64,000 nucleotides of DNA from Piscinibacter lacus (GTDB lineage: Bacteria; Pseudomonadota; Gammaproteobacteria; Burkholderiales; Burkholderiaceae_C), in assembly GCF_016735685.1 (NCBI RefSeq), contig NZ_JAERRA010000001.1, positions 1 to 64,000 on the forward strand, in the 5' to 3' direction. The notes beneath the pieces were generated by a model. That model was not told where the DNA came from, ran no database searches, and was given only the letters and a program-made list of their open reading frames with translations. Numbering within the stretch: position 1 is the stretch's first letter; each line of letters opens with the position of its first letter. Both the position numbers and the translations under genes were made by a program. This document shows, one piece after another, positions 30,304 to 39,172 of the stretch.

Positions 30304-30471
30304 GGGCTGCTAAGATCAAAAAGTCGCCGAGTTATTGAACTACTTGCGGGGCGACAGAAAACGGTGCAAGCCGCTTTCCCGGGCTGAAAAGCCCACCTTC
30401 CGCTAAAGCGTTCGCCGCACCTCCCACCGGGCCGGCAACGCGCCAAGCAACCGGAATCCAGGAGTGTAAGA
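30304..30471 (+). promoter_or_regulatory. metK leader with several small hairpins
   Basis: 168 bp between the divergent acyltransferase and metK. On the metK strand CTTGC (30343-30347) can pair with GCAAG (30366-30370), while the adjoining GCGG can instead pair with CCGC just downstream, giving two exclusive pairings. GGGCT GAAA AGCCC (30381-30394) is a stable hairpin with a GNRA tetraloop, and CGCT AA AGCG follows. The region looks like a structured leader, but it does not match a SAM or SAH riboswitch consensus that I can recall. The ribosome site is AGGAG 7 nt before the GTG. Confidence 0.5.
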
Positions 30472-31653
30472 GTGGCGAACGATTTCCTTTTCACCTCGGA
30501 GTCGGTCTCCGAAGGCCATCCCGACAAGGTCGCGGACCAGATCTCCGACGCGATCCTCGACGCGATCTTTGCGCAGGACCCGCTCTCGCGCGTGGCCGCC
30601 GAAACGCTGTGCAACACCGGTCTGGTGGTGCTGGCCGGCGAGATCACCACGCAGGCCAATGTCGACTACATCGAGGTTGCGCGCGACACCATCAAGCGCA
30701 TCGGTTACGACAACACCGAGTACGGCATCGACTACAAGGGCTGTGCGGTCCTGGTGGCCTATGACAAGCAGTCCAACGACATCGCCCAGGGCGTGGACCG
30801 CGCAAGCGACGACTACCTGAACATCGGTGCCGGCGACCAGGGCCTAATGTTCGGCTACGCGACCGACGAGACGCCGGCGCTGATGCCCGCGGCCATCCAC
30901 TACGCGCACCGACTGGTCGAGCGCCAGGCCCAGCTGCGCAAGGACGGCCGCCTGCCCTTCCTGCGTCCGGACGCCAAGAGCCAGGTCACGCTGCGCTATG
31001 TCGATGGCAAGCCGGTGTCGATCGACACGGTCGTGCTGTCCAGCCAGCATGCCCCCGAGTGGAGCCTGGGCGACAAGATGAAGCCCGAGTTCTACGAGGC
31101 CGTCCGCGAAGAGATCATCAAGCCGGTGCTACCGGCCGAGTGGCTGACCGCCGACACCAAGTACCTGATCAACCCGACCGGCCGCTTCGTCGTCGGCGGC
31201 CCGCAGGGCGACTGCGGCCTGACCGGCCGCAAGATCATCGTCGACACCTACGGCGGTGCCTGCCCGCACGGCGGGGGTGCGTTCAGCGGCAAGGATCCGA
31301 CCAAGGTCGACCGCTCCGCCGCCTACGCCGCCCGCTATGTGGCCAAGAACATCGTCGCCGCCGGCCTGGCCAGGCAGGCCCAAGTGCAGGTGGCCTACGC
31401 CATCGGCGTGGCCCGCCCGATGAACGTGACGATCAACACCTTCGGCACTGGCAAGCTGCCGGACGACAAGATCGCCGCGCTCGTCAACGAGCACTTCGAC
31501 CTGCGTCCCAAGGGCATCATCCAGATGCTCGACCTGCTGCGTCCGATCTACGGCAAGACCGCCGCCTACGGCCACTTCGGCCGCGAGGAGCCGGAGTTCT
31601 CTTGGGAGAAGACCGACAAGGCCGCCGCGCTGAAGGCTGCCGCCGGCGTCTGA
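30472..31653 (+). CDS. metK: S-adenosylmethionine synthetase
   Basis: 393 residues with GTG start, fixed by AGGAG 7 nt upstream and by the conserved start [21 protein letters not shown]. Makes SAM from methionine and ATP in the cytoplasm. Family signatures [12 protein letters not shown] and the P-loop-like [20 protein letters not shown] are intact. It stands alone, followed by the two hairpins that separate it from the convergent prfC. Confidence 0.98.
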   Translation: MANDFLFTSESVSEGHPDKVADQISDAILDAIFAQDPLSRVAAETLCNTGLVVLAGEITTQANVDYIEVARDTIKRIGYDNTEYGIDYKGCAVLVAYDKQSNDIAQGVDRASDDYLNIGAGDQGLMFGYATDETPALMPAAIHYAHRLVERQAQLRKDGRLPFLRPDAKSQVTLRYVDGKPVSIDTVVLSSQHAPEWSLGDKMKPEFYEAVREEIIKPVLPAEWLTADTKYLINPTGRFVVGGPQGDCGLTGRKIIVDTYGGACPHGGGAFSGKDPTKVDRSAAYAARYVAKNIVAAGLARQAQVQVAYAIGVARPMNVTINTFGTGKLPDDKIAALVNEHFDLRPKGIIQMLDLLRPIYGKTAAYGHFGREEPEFSWEKTDKAAALKAAAGV

Positions 31654-31700
31654 TGCCCGGCCCGGGGCGGCGGCTGCCGCCCCGCGATGCAGGACACGCC

Positions 31701-31804
31701 CCCGGGGCGGGTCGGTCCCCGGGCCGGCCCGCCCAGCTTCCGTTTGGGCAGGCTGACTGAACAGAGGGCGGTCTGAGAGGCCCCGTCCGGGCCGGCCCGG
31801 ACGG
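31701..31804. terminator. Two hairpins between convergent metK and prfC
   Basis: CCCGGGG (31701-31707) pairs with CCCCGGG (31717-31723), and CCGTCCGGGCC with GGCCCGGACGG (31783-31804) is a perfect inverted repeat of 11 bp. Neither is followed by a T-run on either strand, so these are probable bidirectional stem-loops that block read-through rather than textbook rho-independent terminators. Confidence 0.55.
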
Positions 31805-31806
31805 TC

Positions 31807-33468
31807 TCAACCCGTCTGCAAGGCCAGGCCGGCGTGCTCGCGCAGCGGGTGGAAGACGACCTTGGGATGCCGTTCCTGCGTCAGCCGCAGGTCGTAGGGC
31901 GAGGTCATCAGGTAGGCCAGGGTGTCGGCCGCATCGAGTGCCAGCTTGCTGGCAGCCTCGTCGGTGAACTTGCGCATCGCCGCCGCATCATCGCAAGTGA
32001 CCCAGCGCGCGCCGTGGAAGCGGCAGGCGCCGAGCCGCGCCTCGACGCCGTACTCGGCCTTCAGCCGATGCTGCACCACCTCGAACTGGAGCTGGCCGAT
32101 GGCGCCCAGCAGCATCGCGCCGCCAACTGTGGGCCGGAAGACCTGGATCGCGCCCTCCTCGCCAAGCTGCAACAGGCCCTGCATGAGCTGCTTGCTCTTC
32201 ATGGGGTTGGCCAGCTCGACCGTCTGGAACAGCTCGGGCGCGAAGAAGGGCAGACCGGTGTAGGTGCCGAAGCTGGCCGGCGCCTCGCCGTGGGTGATGG
32301 TGTCGCCGAGCTGCACGCCGCCGTGGGTGGTGAAGCCGATGATGTCGCCGGCATAGGCCTCCTCCACCGCCTCGCGGCGCTGCGAGAGGAAGGTCACCAC
32401 GCTGGTCGGCCTCAGCTCCTTGCCGCTGCGCTGCACGCGCAGCTTCATGCCGCTGGCATAGCGGCCGGAGTTGACGCGCACGAAGGCGATGCGGTCGCGG
32501 TGCGAGGGGTCCATATTGGCCTGCACCTTGAAGACCACGCCGCTGAAGCCCTCGGCGGCGGGCGGCACCTCCACGTCGCGGCCGTCGGCCTGGGTGACGT
32601 GGCGGGCCGCGGGCGGCGGGGCCAGGTCGACCAGGGCATCGAGCACCTCCTGGACACCGAAGTTGTTGACGCCGGAGCCGAAGAAGACCGGCGTCTGCTT
32701 GGCGGCTTCGAAGGCATCCTGGGCATAGGCCGGCGCGGCGCCGGCCAGCAGCTCGATCGAGCCTTCGGCAGTCTCGAAATCCTGGCCGAAGCGCGCGCGC
32801 AGCGTGTCGGCCTGGGCCAGGGGGACGATCTCGTCGGCATCGGCCCCGTCCTGGTCGCTGCGCTTGTCGGCGCCGGCCTTGAAGAGCCGCATCTGCTGCT
32901 TGCGCAGGTCGACGATGCCGCCGAAGGCCTTGCCCTGCCCCACCGGCCAGGTCATGGGCACGCAGGGCATGCCGAGCTCCTGCTCGATCTCGTCGAGCAG
33001 CTCCAGCGGGTCGCGCCCCTCGCGGTCCATCTTGTTGACGAAGGTCAGGATGGGCGTGTCGCGCTGGCGGCAGACCTCGATCAATCGCCGCGTCTGCGGC
33101 TCCACACCATTGGCCGCGTCGATCACCATCAGCGCGGCGTCCACTGCGGTCAGCACGCGGTAGGTGTCTTCCGAGAAGTCCTTGTGGCCGGGCGTGTCGA
33201 GCAGGTTGATCACGCAGTCGCGGTAGAGCATCTGCATGACCGAGCTGGCCACCGAGATGCCGCGCTGCTTCTCGATCTCCATCCAGTCGCTGGTCGCATG
33301 GCGGCTGGCCTTGCGCGCCTTGACCGAGCCGGCGATGTGGATCGCGCCGGAGAACAGCAGCAGCTTCTCGGTCAGCGTGGTCTTGCCGGCGTCGGGGTGC
33401 GAAATGATCGCGAAGGTGCGGCGGCGGCGCACCTCGGGGGCATGCGGCAGGGGGGTGAGGTCGGACAT
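31807..33468 (-). CDS. prfC: Peptide chain release factor 3
   Basis: 553 residues, a GTPase that recycles RF1/RF2 from the ribosome. G1 loop in IISHPDAGKTTLTEKLL, SDWMEIEKQRGISVASS (switch region), DTPGHKDFSEDTYR (G3) and NKMDREGRDPLELLDEI (G4). The start is the ATG before the conserved TFAIISHPDAGKT block. Ends convergent with metK. Confidence 0.97.
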   Translation of the reverse strand: MSDLTPLPHAPEVRRRRTFAIISHPDAGKTTLTEKLLLFSGAIHIAGSVKARKASRHATSDWMEIEKQRGISVASSVMQMLYRDCVINLLDTPGHKDFSEDTYRVLTAVDAALMVIDAANGVEPQTRRLIEVCRQRDTPILTFVNKMDREGRDPLELLDEIEQELGMPCVPMTWPVGQGKAFGGIVDLRKQQMRLFKAGADKRSDQDGADADEIVPLAQADTLRARFGQDFETAEGSIELLAGAAPAYAQDAFEAAKQTPVFFGSGVNNFGVQEVLDALVDLAPPPAARHVTQADGRDVEVPPAAEGFSGVVFKVQANMDPSHRDRIAFVRVNSGRYASGMKLRVQRSGKELRPTSVVTFLSQRREAVEEAYAGDIIGFTTHGGVQLGDTITHGEAPASFGTYTGLPFFAPELFQTVELANPMKSKQLMQGLLQLGEEGAIQVFRPTVGGAMLLGAIGQLQFEVVQHRLKAEYGVEARLGACRFHGARWVTCDDAAAMRKFTDEAASKLALDAADTLAYLMTSPYDLRLTQERHPKVVFHPLREHAGLALQTG

Positions 33469-33567
33469 GGCGGGCAGCTCGCGCGGCGCGGCCCCGGGAG
33501 GGGCCGCCGCCGGAAAACCCGCGATTGTCGGCGAGGCGCCGTGCCGACGCCGCCCGGCCGCAGCGGT

Positions 33568-34428
33568 CTAGTCGAACGCCGGCAGCACCGGGTCGCGCAG
33601 CGCGGCGCGGGCCTGGTCGAAGTCGGGCAGCACATCGCGCACGACGTCCCAGAAGCGCGGGCTGTGGTCCATGTGGCGCAGGTGGGCGAGTTCGTGGACG
33701 ACGACATAGTCCAGCGTCGCCAGGCTGAAGTGGATCAGCCGCCAGTTCAGGCGGATGGAGCCATCGGCGCTGGCGCTGCCCCAGCGGGTCTGGGCGGAGC
33801 TAAGAGCCAGCCGCCGCACCTGCACGCCCAGGGTCGGCGCGTAATGGGCCAGGCGCTCCAGGAAGACCCGGCGGGCCTCCTTCATCAACCAGGACTGCAC
33901 GGCATCGCGCACCTGCACGGCATCGGCCTGCGGCGGCAGGCCCAGCAGCAGGCGGCGGCCGGGCGGGGTGTCGCCGGCGGCGGCCTCGCGCAGGGCCAGG
34001 CCGCGCTGCTGCGGGTCGAGCCGCAGCACCAGGGTCTCGCCGAGGTAGGGCAGGCAGGCGCCGTCGACCCAGTCGATGCGGCCGGCAGCCAGGCGGCGCT
34101 GGCGCTCACCCTGTTCGCCGAGCTTGCCCAGCAGCCAGCGGGCCTTGGCCTGGAGCGCGGCCTCGATGTCCCCGAGGCCGACCCAGCGCGGCGCGCGCAC
34201 CGACAGGCCCTCGGCCGTGACGACCATGCCGATCGAGCGGCGCCGCACGCGGACCAGCTCGTAGCCGATGTTCAGGCCACCGAGCACGATGGCCTGGCGT
34301 GCCCGCGGATGCACCAGCAGGGCATGGGCCGCCGGCACCGCCGCATCCACTGGCCCGGGGGCCTGGCCCAGACCGGGCAGTTGCCGCTGAAGCTCGGCAT
34401 GGTCGGCGGGGCCCGGGGCGACGGTCAT
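33568..34428 (-). CDS. YgjP-like metallopeptidase (DUF45 family)
   Basis: 286 residues. The conserved zinc motif VVHELAHLRHMDHSPRFWDVV near the C-terminus, with LSSAQTRWGSASADGSIRLNWRL before it, places it in the YgjP/SprT-like group. Family members include a UTP pyrophosphatase and uncharacterised proteases; the function here is unknown. It lies 45 bp downstream of the blh-like gene on the same strand. Confidence 0.88.
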   Translation of the reverse strand: MTVAPGPADHAELQRQLPGLGQAPGPVDAAVPAAHALLVHPRARQAIVLGGLNIGYELVRVRRRSIGMVVTAEGLSVRAPRWVGLGDIEAALQAKARWLLGKLGEQGERQRRLAAGRIDWVDGACLPYLGETLVLRLDPQQRGLALREAAAGDTPPGRRLLLGLPPQADAVQVRDAVQSWLMKEARRVFLERLAHYAPTLGVQVRRLALSSAQTRWGSASADGSIRLNWRLIHFSLATLDYVVVHELAHLRHMDHSPRFWDVVRDVLPDFDQARAALRDPVLPAFD

Positions 34429-34473
34429 GCAGACCAGTGTACGGGGGCGTCCCGGCCCGGCCGCCGCGGGTCC

Positions 34474-35334
34474 TCAGAGTTGGTTGAGCGGGATCTTCAG
34501 GTAGGCCACGCCATTGGACTCGGCCAGCGGCAGGTGGCCGGCACGCACATTGACCTGCACCGAAGGCAGCATCAGCGCCGGCATGGCCAGGGTGCGGTCG
34601 CGGGCGCTGCGCATGGCGACGAAGCTGTCCTCGTCGATGCCCTCGCGGACATGGATGTTGCCGGCGCGCTGCTCGGCCACAGTGGTGATCCAGCAGGGCT
34701 CGCGGCCGTCGGCCGGCGGATAGTCGTGACAGAGGTGCAGGCGGGTGGTCGGCGGCAGGCTCAGCACCTTCTGGATCGAGCGGTAGAGCGTGCGCGCATC
34801 GCCGCCCGGGAAGTCGCAGCGGGCGGTGCCGTAGTCGGGCATGAAGAGGGTGTCGCCGACGAAGGCGTCCTCGCCGATCAGGTAGCTCATGCAGGCCGGC
34901 GTGTGGCCGGGGGTGTGCATGGCGCGGGCCTGAAGCTCGCCGATGGCGAAGGCCTCGCCGTCGTCGAAGAGTTTGTCGAAGACTTGGCCGTCGGTGCTCA
35001 TGTCCTCGGCATGGAAGATGCCCTTGAAGACCCGCTGCACCTCCCGGATGTGGCTGCCGATTGCGATGCGGCCGCCAAGCCGGGCCTTGAGCCAGGGCGC
35101 GGCCGAAAGGTGGTCGGCATGGGCATGGGTTTCGAGCAGCCAGTCCACCGTCAGGCCCTCGGCCTGCACATGGGCGAGCACGCGTTCGGCGCTGGCCGTC
35201 GAGGTGCGGCCGGACTTGGGGTCGTAGTCCAGCACGCTGTCGATGATGGCGGCGTGCCGTGTGGCCGGGTCGCTGACGATGTGGGTGACGGTGTTCGTCG
35301 CCGGGTCGAAGAAGGCGTGGATCGTGGCGTTCAT
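34474..35334 (-). CDS. blh: Blh/ETHE1-like metallo-beta-lactamase fold persulfide dioxygenase
   Basis: 286 residues. Metal motif LLETHAHADHLSAAPWLK (HxHxDH) and the second-site AMHTPGHTPACMSY, GDTLFMPDYG and LHLCHDYPP. This set matches the ETHE1/Blh branch, which oxidises glutathione persulfide to sulfite in the cytoplasm. The divergent ArsR-type regulator next to it is a BigR homologue and the two are usually under shared control. The start MNATIHAFF is chosen because it begins the conserved domain; longer frames upstream run into the regulator region. Confidence 0.85.
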   Translation of the reverse strand: MNATIHAFFDPATNTVTHIVSDPATRHAAIIDSVLDYDPKSGRTSTASAERVLAHVQAEGLTVDWLLETHAHADHLSAAPWLKARLGGRIAIGSHIREVQRVFKGIFHAEDMSTDGQVFDKLFDDGEAFAIGELQARAMHTPGHTPACMSYLIGEDAFVGDTLFMPDYGTARCDFPGGDARTLYRSIQKVLSLPPTTRLHLCHDYPPADGREPCWITTVAEQRAGNIHVREGIDEDSFVAMRSARDRTLAMPALMLPSVQVNVRAGHLPLAESNGVAYLKIPLNQL

Positions 35335-35395
35335 GCAGGCCTCGGTGAGCGGATGCGGATCGACGCGGGCGGGTGTCGCCGCGGCGCCTGGGGGC

Positions 35396-35418
35396 AATAT
35401 TAGCGACAAACGATATAT
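35396..35418. promoter_or_regulatory. AT-rich imperfect inverted repeat, candidate BigR operator
   Basis: AATATTAGCG (35396-35405) and AACGATATAT (35409-35418) form an imperfect inverted repeat in an AT-rich island between blh and the divergent regulator gene. It lies where a BigR/SqrR-type regulator would bind to control both promoters. The repeat is seen; the role is inferred from the family. Confidence 0.5.
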
Positions 35419-35442
35419 AAAGTCTTGAACTATCATCGTGTC

Positions 35443-35811
35443 ATGGTCTCCTCCCCTGCCACCCTGCCCCGGTCCGAGTCGCCTCCGCACTCGGCCGAGC
35501 GCCTGGGCAGCCAGTCCGAGGCCGCGGCCGCCCTGCTGCGGGCCCTGGCCCATCCGGGCCGCCTGCAACTGCTGTGCGCCCTGGTCGACCGCGAGTGCTG
35601 CGTCAGCGAGCTGGCCGAGACCACCGGCCTGACCCAGCCCTCGCTGTCGCAACAGCTTGGCGTGCTGCGCGGCGAAGGCCTGGTCGAGACCCGCCGCGAC
35701 GGCCGCCACATCCACTACGCCATCGCCTCGGACGCCGCCCGCGCGGTGATCGCGGCGCTGCATGCCCATTTCTGCCCCACGAACCGGCCCGCCCGGCCGC
35801 ACGCACCATGA
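35443..35811 (+). CDS. bigR: ArsR-family sulfide/persulfide-sensing repressor (BigR/SqrR type)
   Basis: 122 residues. Winged-helix core LLRALAHPGRLQLLCALV, CVSELAETTGLTQPSLSQQLGVLRGEGLVETRRDGRHIHYAI. Two cysteines are placed as in BigR/SqrR, one in ECCVSELA and one in ALHAHFCP; persulfide bonding of that pair releases DNA. Upstream start options (TTG 35425) are weak; ATG 35443 is used. Its stop overlaps the next start (ATGA), coupling it to the transporter genes. Confidence 0.88.
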   Translation: MVSSPATLPRSESPPHSAERLGSQSEAAAALLRALAHPGRLQLLCALVDRECCVSELAETTGLTQPSLSQQLGVLRGEGLVETRRDGRHIHYAIASDAARAVIAALHAHFCPTNRPARPHAP

Positions 35812-36266
35812 CCCTTGACTGGCAAGCTTTCACCCCCTGGACCGCCCTGGCCGGCGGCCTCTTGATCGGCCTTTCGGCCGTGCTGCTCGTGCTCGGCGCC
35901 GGCCGCATCGCCGGCATCGCGGGCATCGTGGGCGGCGCCTTGCAGGCCCTGCTCTCGCCCGGCGCCGGCCTGGCCTCGACGATCAAGGCCCAGGCCATGC
36001 GCCTGGTCTTCATCGCCGGCCTGCTGGTCTCGCCCTGGCTCTGGCAACTGGTGGCGCCGCTGCCGGCGGCCGAGCAGGTCAGCGGCAGCCTGGGCCTGAT
36101 CGTCGCCGGCCTGCTGGTCGGCGTGGGCGTGCGCATGGGCAATGGCTGCACCAGCGGCCACGGGGTCTGCGGCCTGTCGCGCGGATCCTTCCGCTCGCTG
36201 GTGAACGTAGTGTCCTTCATGGGCGCCGGCTTCGTCACCGTGTTCGTGCTGCGCCACGTCCTCTGA
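35808..36266 (+). CDS. YeeE/YedE (PmpA)-type sulfur transporter half
   Basis: 152 residues with four or five membrane helices. GIAGIVGGALQALLSPG and the signature GLLVGVGVRMGNGCTSGHGVCGLSRGSFRSL are diagnostic for the YeeE/YedE family, whose conserved Cys (GNGCTSGHGVCG) handle sulfur species. With the next gene it forms a split two-gene transporter for sulfide or thiosulfate-type compounds. Translationally coupled to bigR. Confidence 0.88.
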   Translation: MTLDWQAFTPWTALAGGLLIGLSAVLLVLGAGRIAGIAGIVGGALQALLSPGAGLASTIKAQAMRLVFIAGLLVSPWLWQLVAPLPAAEQVSGSLGLIVAGLLVGVGVRMGNGCTSGHGVCGLSRGSFRSLVNVVSFMGAGFVTVFVLRHVL

Positions 36267-36284
36267 GCCTTCCAGGAGCTTGCG

Positions 36285-36698
36285 ATGTCCCTGTTCATCT
36301 CGGCCCTGTCGGGCCTCGTCTTCGGCCTGGGCCTGATCCTTTCGGGCATGGCCAATCCCGCCAAGGTCAGCGGCTTCCTCGATCTGGCCGGCGCCTGGGA
36401 TCCAAGCCTGGCGCTGGTGATGGGTGGCGCCGTCGGCGTCGGCCTGATCGGCTTTGCGCTGGCCAAGCGGCGCCGCTCGGCCTGGAACGGCGATGCGATC
36501 GACCTGCCCACGAGCACCGTCATCGACCGCCGCCTGCTGATCGGCGGCCTGCTGTTCGGCGCGGGCTGGGGCATCGGTGGCTACTGCCCGGGTCCGGCCC
36601 TGGTCTCGGCGGGCAGCGGCAGCAGCGCGGGGCTGCTCTTCGTCGGCGCGATGCTGGCCGGCATGGCCCTGCACGACCGGCTGTTCGCGCGGCGCTGA
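36285..36698 (+). CDS. YeeE/YedE (PmpB)-type sulfur transporter, second half
   Basis: 137 residues. FISALSGLVFGLGLILSGMANPAKVSGFLDL is the start of the second half-repeat of the YeeE/YedE family, and LLFGAGWGIGGYCPGPALVSAG holds the conserved Cys. It begins 18 bp after the first half with CAGGAGCT ahead of the ATG. Together the two genes encode the PmpA/PmpB transporter of the BigR regulon. Confidence 0.88.
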   Translation: MSLFISALSGLVFGLGLILSGMANPAKVSGFLDLAGAWDPSLALVMGGAVGVGLIGFALAKRRRSAWNGDAIDLPTSTVIDRRLLIGGLLFGAGWGIGGYCPGPALVSAGSGSSAGLLFVGAMLAGMALHDRLFARR

Positions 36699-36723
36699 GG
36701 CTGCGGCCGCGTCCCGGCTGGCG

Positions 36724-38844
36724 CTAGATCGCCAGCGGGTCGACGTCGATCGCCCAGCGCAGCACGCGCGGCTCGCGCAGGCCGTGGAGCTGCGGCAGCC
36801 AGGCGGCCAGCATCTGCTGCAAGGGCGCGCGGCGCGGGGCCTCGATCAGCATCTGGGCCCGCTCGACCTGGGCGACCCGCTGCACCGGGGACGGCACCGG
36901 CGGGAAGCAGCTCACGCCGGTCTCGGCCGCTGCCGCGGCGCCCAGCGCTGCCGCGGCAGCCAGCCAGGCTTGGGCGGCCTCCTGCGTGCGCGCCTCGGCG
37001 CGCAAGAGGGCCAGGTGGGTGGCCGGCGGCAGGCCGGCCTCGAAACGCTCGCGCCACTGCGCCTCGGCAAAGGCCGCGGCATCGTGGCGGACCAGGGCCT
37101 GGTAGAGCGGATGCGTCGGATGCCAGGTCTGCACCCACATCTCGCTCTGGCCGGACTGGCTGGCCTCGCGCCCGGCCCGGCCGGCGGCCTGCATCAGCAG
37201 CGAGAACAGTCGCTCGGGTGCCCGGAAATCGCTGCTGAACAAGGCGGCATCGGGCTGCACGGCGGCCACCAGGGTGATGCGGCGGAAGTCGTGGCCCTTG
37301 GCGACCATCTGGGTGCCGACCAGCACATCGATGTCGCCCGCATGCACCTGGGCGAGCTGGGCCTCCAGCGAACCGGCCGCGCGCGTGCTGTCGGCATCGA
37401 TGCGGCCGATGCGGGCGCCGGGCAGGCGCTCGGCCAGCTCGTCGGCCAGGCGCTCGGTGCCGCGGCCCAGGGCATCCAGGTCGGCATTACCGCATTCGGG
37501 GCAGTGGCGCGGCACGCGCTCGGCGGCGCCGCAGTGGTGGCAGCGCAGGCTGCGGTCGCTCTTGTGGAAGACGCGCCAGGCACTGCAATGCGGGCAGCCG
37601 CTCTTCCAGCCGCAGGCGGCGCAATGCAGCACCGGCGCATAGCCGCGGCGGTTGAGCAGCACCAGGCTCTGCTCGCCCCGCGCCAGGCGCTGCTGCAGGG
37701 CCTCGACCAGGGCCGGCGCGATCAGGCCGGCGGCATGGTCCTCGCGCCGCAGTTGGCCCAGATCAAGCAGGCGCACGCGCGGCAGCACGCCGCCGCCGAT
37801 GCGGCTGGGCATGGCCAGGCGCTGGTAGCGGCCGGCGCCGCCCTCGGCCTGCGGCCGGGCGTTGTGCCAGCTTTCCAGCGAGGGCGTGGCCGAGGCCAGC
37901 AGCACCGCCGCCCGCTCCAGCCGGCCGCGCAGCACGGCCAGGTCGCGGGCCGAGTAGCGCGCGCCGTCCTGCTGCTTGTAGGAGGGGTCGTGCTCTTCGT
38001 CGACCACCAGCAGGCCCAGGCGGTCCAGCGGCGCGAAGATGGCCATGCGGGTGCCGAGCAGCAGGTCGACCTCGCCGCGCAGCACCTGCAGCCAGTGCCG
38101 CAGCCGCAGCGCCGGGCTCAGGCCGCTGTGCAGGCTGAGGATGCGGCGCGCCGGAAAACGGGCTGCGACGCGCGCCTCCAGTTGCGGCGTCAGGTTGATC
38201 TCGGGCACCAGCATCAGCACCTGGCGGCCGCCGGCCAGCACGGTCTCGGCGGCGCGCAGGTAGACCTCGGTCTTGCCGCTGCCGGTCACGCCGTCGAGCA
38301 GGCTGACCGGCGGCTCGGCACCGGCCTGGCCGATGCGCTCCAGGCCCAGGGCGTCCAGCACGGCGGCCTGCTCGGGCGTCAGCGCGGGCCGCTCCGGAGC
38401 GGGGTGGGCGGCGGGCGGCGCGGCGGACGCGGCGCGGTCCAGGCGGCGCAGGCGGCGGTCGAGCTGGGTGGCGTCGAGCTTGCGCAACTCGGCCGGCAGC
38501 ACGGCCAGGGCCAGTTCGCCCGCGCCGCGCTGGTAGTAGCGGGCCGCGAAGTCGATCAGGGCACACCAAGTGGCCGGCAGCGGCGGCAGGCGGTCGAAGA
38601 CGGCGGCGACCGGGCGCAGGGCCCAGCCCTCGGCGGCCGGGGCCTCGGCCGGGCGAGGGGCCGTCCAGGCGATGCCCAGCACCTCGCGCCGGCCCAGCGG
38701 CACCCGCAGCAGGGTGCCGGGGGCGATGGGCCGGTCGCAGCCGTAGTCCAGCGGGCCGCTCAGGCCGCTGTGCTGCGGCGTCTCGACCAGCACCCCGAGC
38801 GTCTGGGCCGGCGCCTGCGGGACGGGGCTCAAGCGCTCCGACAA
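36724..38844 (-). CDS. priA: Primosomal protein N' (replication restart helicase)
   Basis: 706 residues from TTG 38844, chosen because GAGGGGG lies 8 nt upstream; TTG 38874 would add ten residues. Helicase motifs: LLDGVTGSGKTEVYLRA (Walker A), VVDEEHDPSYKQQDG (DEEH), LLASATPSLESW and the zinc region CPHCSAWRVFHK and CPECGNAD with paired Cys. Restarts stalled replication forks. hemE lies upstream on the same strand, separated by a 328-bp gap with DnaA-like boxes. Confidence 0.95.
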   Translation of the reverse strand: MSERLSPVPQAPAQTLGVLVETPQHSGLSGPLDYGCDRPIAPGTLLRVPLGRREVLGIAWTAPRPAEAPAAEGWALRPVAAVFDRLPPLPATWCALIDFAARYYQRGAGELALAVLPAELRKLDATQLDRRLRRLDRAASAAPPAAHPAPERPALTPEQAAVLDALGLERIGQAGAEPPVSLLDGVTGSGKTEVYLRAAETVLAGGRQVLMLVPEINLTPQLEARVAARFPARRILSLHSGLSPALRLRHWLQVLRGEVDLLLGTRMAIFAPLDRLGLLVVDEEHDPSYKQQDGARYSARDLAVLRGRLERAAVLLASATPSLESWHNARPQAEGGAGRYQRLAMPSRIGGGVLPRVRLLDLGQLRREDHAAGLIAPALVEALQQRLARGEQSLVLLNRRGYAPVLHCAACGWKSGCPHCSAWRVFHKSDRSLRCHHCGAAERVPRHCPECGNADLDALGRGTERLADELAERLPGARIGRIDADSTRAAGSLEAQLAQVHAGDIDVLVGTQMVAKGHDFRRITLVAAVQPDAALFSSDFRAPERLFSLLMQAAGRAGREASQSGQSEMWVQTWHPTHPLYQALVRHDAAAFAEAQWRERFEAGLPPATHLALLRAEARTQEAAQAWLAAAAALGAAAAAETGVSCFPPVPSPVQRVAQVERAQMLIEAPRRAPLQQMLAAWLPQLHGLREPRVLRWAIDVDPLAI

Positions 38845-39172
38845 GGTCGATACCCCCTCAGCATGCCGGGCCAAGTGCTTGATTCACCGTGGATTTCCAG
38901 ACTATCCACGGAGTCTGTGGATAACTTTGTGGGGAAACTGCGCGGAGCCGCGCTAAGTGCTTGAAGCACAAGGGCTGGGCTTACCCTGGCGCAAAGAAAG
39001 GCACCCGGATGAAAGCCTTACGAATCAACAACTTGCGTGGGGCTCCGGACAGGCCCTTGCTGCGATGCATCAGTGATGCTAGGGGGTGCGGGCGTCCAGA
39101 AAATTGGGGATAAGTCAAGCCCCACCGAAGCGTTGCTGGCACCCGTCGCCCGCCGCAGCAAGCCCTTGACGC
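38845..39172. promoter_or_regulatory. hemE-priA gap with DnaA-type boxes and repeats
   Basis: 328-bp gap between two same-strand genes, with no coding frame that I believe. It holds a perfect DnaA box (TTATCCACA, minus strand, 38916-38924), a GGGGATAAGTC/TTATCCCC element near 39105-39115, and CCGTGGAT paired with ATCCACGG (38887-38894 and 38904-38911), each carrying a half box. A 10-bp direct repeat AAGTGCTTGA occurs at 38873-38882 and 38955-38964, and the similarity extends further with one or two mismatches. GCGCGG AG CCGCGC (38940-38953) and GCATCA G TGATGC (39067-39079) are small palindromes. Confidence 0.5.
38916..38924 (-). promoter_or_regulatory. DnaA box, perfect consensus
   Basis: TTATCCACA on the minus strand, the strict consensus for DnaA. 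Near-boxes lie on either side. A single such 9-mer can arise by chance; its company with other TATCCAC-type elements in a short gap makes it worth noting. Confidence 0.6.

Noticed and set aside
38860..39000. The hemE-priA gap as the chromosome origin
   Set aside because: No AT-rich unwinding region, and dnaA, dnaN, gyrB and rpmH are not nearby.
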